Shown here: positions 63,145 through 64,000 of the stretch, in pieces
How positions within the stretch are numbered: position 1 is the first letter of the stretch
Layout of the letters: each line of letters starts with the position of its first letter
Source of the DNA: Microbacterium sp. NC79
GTDB taxonomy: Bacteria; Actinomycetota; Actinomycetes; Actinomycetales; Microbacteriaceae
Length of the DNA: 64,000 nucleotides
NCBI RefSeq assembly: GCF_019061125.1
Contig: NZ_JAHQYI010000001.1
Location: 620,001-684,000, forward strand
Direction of reading: 5' to 3'
Notes under the pieces: model-generated
Told to the model about the DNA's origin: nothing
The model's input: the letters and a program-made list of their open reading frames with translations, nothing else
Database searches by the model: none
Program-made: the position numbers and the translations under genes

Positions 63145-64000
63145 CTAGCGGCTGTTCTCCGAGACGATCGTTGGCGACGTGTTTACCCGGATGATCTCTT
63201 CCTGGTACGGCGCGATGATGGTTCCGGAAATCCGGCAGTCCAGCATCAGGAACTTGCGTTCACTCGGGTCGATCGTGACCCACTCGGCGAGGCGATCCAG
63301 GTCGCTGAGCGTGCGCACGACGACGCCTTCAGCGCCGACGGCCTCGGCAAGGCCCGCGAAATTGACCTCGGGGATCAGCATCGGGCCGGTGGCGAGGCCC
63401 TTGAGTCCATAGAGGTTGACTTCGGCACCATAGGCCGCGTCGTTCCAGATCACGCCGATGCCGTGACCCGCGGCAGCGCGCACGGCCGATTCGAGGTCAG
63501 CGAGTGCCATCAGGCCGCCGCCGTCACCGGAGTTCAACACGACCGTGGCCTCGGGCTTGGCGCGTGCCGCACCGACGACGCTCGGAAAGCCCATTCCAAT
63601 CGACTGGTATGCCGTGCCAATCATCATGTGGCGGTCGGGGGACGCCACCGGCCAGTACATGTTGCCCCAACCGAGGAAGTGCCCACCATCGGTGACAACG
63701 ACCCGGTCCTCTGGCAACAGTTCGGCCAGGCGAATCGCCAGTGAGCGGGGATCGAGGCGCCCGTCGGCTGCCTGTGCGTCGCCGGGCTCGCGCTGGAGAG
63801 CCGCGGCGATATCGACCTGCTCGCGCCACGGTTCACCGGTGCGCTCACCGAGCTGCGCCGTGATGGCGTGGGCAACGATGGCGGCATCGCCGCGGATGAA
63901 GGAGCCAACGTGCGGGTGGGTGGCGGCGGGTGCGGTGTCGACCTGAATCACCGTGGTGCCGGGGGCAAAGAGCTCACCGAAACGCATCGTGAACTGGTTC
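63145..64000 (-). CDS. Thiamine-pyrophosphate-dependent enzyme, C-terminal 285 residues (gene continues beyond the window)
   Basis: The frame is open to the window edge. Visible are the end of the central domain (FAPGTTVIQVDTAP) and the complete TPP-binding C-terminal domain with GDGGGLMALADLESA and the Asn of WNDAAYGAEV, the GDG...N cofactor motif. It resembles acetolactate synthase/benzoylformate decarboxylase-type enzymes, but the absence of the N-terminal half prevents a finer call. A link with the hpa cluster is not shown. Confidence 0.85.
   Translation of the reverse strand, partial: NQFTMRFGELFAPGTTVIQVDTAPAATHPHVGSFIRGDAAIVAHAITAQLGERTGEPWREQVDIAAALQREPGDAQAADGRLDPRSLAIRLAELLPEDRVVVTDGGHFLGWGNMYWPVASPDRHMMIGTAYQSIGMGFPSVVGAARAKPEATVVLNSGDGGGLMALADLESAVRAAAGHGIGVIWNDAAYGAEVNLYGLKGLATGPMLIPEVNFAGLAEAVGAEGVVVRTLSDLDRLAEWVTIDPSERKFLMLDCRISGTIIAPYQEEIIRVNTSPTIVSENSR

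Overview
The window is high-GC, densely coding actinobacterial DNA, most likely from a member of the Microbacteriaceae (Microbacterium-like). This rests on GTG starts, several apparently leaderless starts with a -10 hexamer 6-7 bases upstream, an F420-type (DDN-like) oxidoreductase, a DUF6350-purN-purH block, an YkuD L,D-transpeptidase and Brevibacterium-type homoprotocatechuate enzymes. The genus is an inference. No rRNA, tRNA, prophage, insertion sequence or CRISPR array was seen.

Layout. 0-12 kb is housekeeping: trhO, an RsmC-like methyltransferase, a TetR regulator, sucCD, an AzgA-type purine permease, a DDN-like protein, DUF6350 and purN-purH. 12-18.3 kb holds an Ada-AlkA fusion overlapping ogt, then a heterodimeric ABC exporter behind a long leader with a 21-codon upstream ORF. 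18.3-23 kb has a DUF559-like gene between two inverted hairpin elements, a membrane protein, a GNAT enzyme and an L,D-transpeptidase. 23-31.4 kb is an amino-sugar locus: GH20 hexosaminidase with an odd N-terminus, ROK repressor, lipoprotein and two permeases, ROK kinase and nagB. A second GH20 and nagA lie at 37.3-40 kb. 31.4-37.2 kb carries a Nudix/FAD-oxidase operon and two related sigma factors, one a 643-residue membrane-tethered sigma/anti-sigma fusion and the other a frameshifted, shortened relative. 40-42.3 kb is glyA-folD behind a ZTP riboswitch. 42.4-51.8 kb is an IclR-controlled Dpp-type transporter operon with an M20 peptidase, DUF1177 and AroM. 52.5-64 kb has an AtoE transporter and a homoprotocatechuate meta-cleavage cluster (hpaI, H, D, E, GntR, HpaG-RraA fusion, MHS transporter), then small DUF genes and a TPP enzyme cut by the window end.

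How the genes work together. The nag genes would import and hydrolyse chito-oligosaccharides, phosphorylate N-acetylglucosamine, deacetylate it and deaminate it to fructose-6-phosphate; no transport ATPase is present, so a shared MsiK-type ATPase is probably used. The hpa genes open the homoprotocatechuate ring and degrade it towards pyruvate and succinate semialdehyde. The 42-52 kb operon looks like uptake plus intracellular processing of a peptide-like compound whose identity the sequence does not reveal.

Non-coding DNA is unusual. The hexamer GGAACC/GGTTCC is strongly over-represented (about 140 sites counted by eye, approximate) and forms short tandem arrays in many intergenic gaps. Two 87-bp palindromic elements at 55.6-55.9 kb share a core but have different, internally complementary arms.
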